NCBI GenBank assembly: GCA_964639935.1
Contig: CAZXGT010000026.1
Coordinates: 1-23,657, forward strand
DNA: 23,657 bases
Direction of reading: 5' to 3'
DNA from: CALNYS01 sp964639935
GTDB lineage: Bacteria; Planctomycetota; Phycisphaerae; Phycisphaerales; UBA1924
The position numbers and the translations under genes are program-made. This document shows positions 23,596 through 23,657 of the stretch, piece by piece; position 1 is the first letter of the stretch; the number at the start of each line of letters is the position of its first letter. Under the pieces are notes generated by a model. That model saw only the letters and a list, made by a program, of their open reading frames with translations, searched no databases and was not told the origin of the DNA.

Positions 23596-23657
23596 TTACC
23601 CGCCCACCACGTCCGGCAGCTTCTCGAGATCCTTCGTCAGCACGATCGGCCCGTCCT
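23596..23657 (-). CDS. C-terminal end of a gene entering from the right edge
   Basis: A minus-strand frame reads DGPIVLTKDLEKLPDVVGG and then TAA (23598-23596). The composition is protein-like and the codons (CTG, GTG, AAG, GAC) fit the genome, while the other frames are less plausible. Only 19 codons are visible, so the family cannot be named. Its stop codon abuts the 24-bp palindrome. Confidence 0.5.
   Translation of the reverse strand, partial: DGPIVLTKDLEKLPDVVGG

Noticed and set aside
1..23657. CRISPR arrays, insertion sequences, phage genes, tRNA and rRNA genes, defence systems
   Set aside because: I looked for regular direct repeats, transposase-like frames, integrase motifs and cloverleaf-type sequences and saw none.

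Overview
The window is very GC-rich bacterial DNA that most resembles a planctomycete of the class Phycisphaerae. Three things point there: a secreted subtilase ending in two aspartate-rich dockerin-like repeats that close on an aromatic-Gly-Pro-Cys tail, a type II pseudopilin with the strongly conserved GFTLTELLVVI start typical of planctomycetes, and an O/P-type outer-membrane porin with a planctomycete-style acidic N-terminus. The porin is very acidic, which would suit a marine or salty habitat. These are family-level inferences; no rRNA is present to confirm them.

Layout, left to right. 1-949 (minus): the start of an anti-sigma-like gene, cut by the window edge, coupled to an ECF sigma factor. 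1071-6100 (minus): a two-gene envelope operon, a membrane-anchored coiled-coil/low-complexity protein (DUF4175-like) overlapping a protein with two VWA domains. 6149-6694 (plus): a DinB-fold protein, convergent without any gap with a PfkB-family sugar kinase (6695-7834, minus). 7889-12595 (minus): a small charged protein, plsY (phospholipid synthesis), a secreted S8 protease and dnaN (sliding clamp), in reverse order of transcription. 12929-14905 (plus): a transketolase divergent from dnaN. 15322-16605 (plus): a porin behind a long structured leader, closed by a very clear intrinsic terminator. 16805-17932 (plus): a pseudopilin. 17990-23560 (plus): a tandem-domain secreted amidohydrolase, a translationally coupled degenerate amidohydrolase, and an N4-(beta-N-acetylglucosaminyl)-L-asparaginase-like Ntn hydrolase. 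The window ends with a perfect 24-bp palindrome and the last 19 codons of a minus-strand gene.

The genes are mostly housekeeping or envelope functions. Functional links visible from the sequence are three 4-nt start/stop overlaps (sigma/anti-sigma, DUF4175-like/VWA, amidohydrolase pair), which imply translational coupling. I see no CRISPR array, transposase, phage gene, tRNA, rRNA or defence island.

The most interesting signals are regulatory rather than protein-coding: a perfect 15-bp inverted repeat that buries the plsY start codon, a pair of near-identical promoter/start-codon modules that look leaderless, and an amidohydrolase pair in which two of three domains have lost their first metal ligands.
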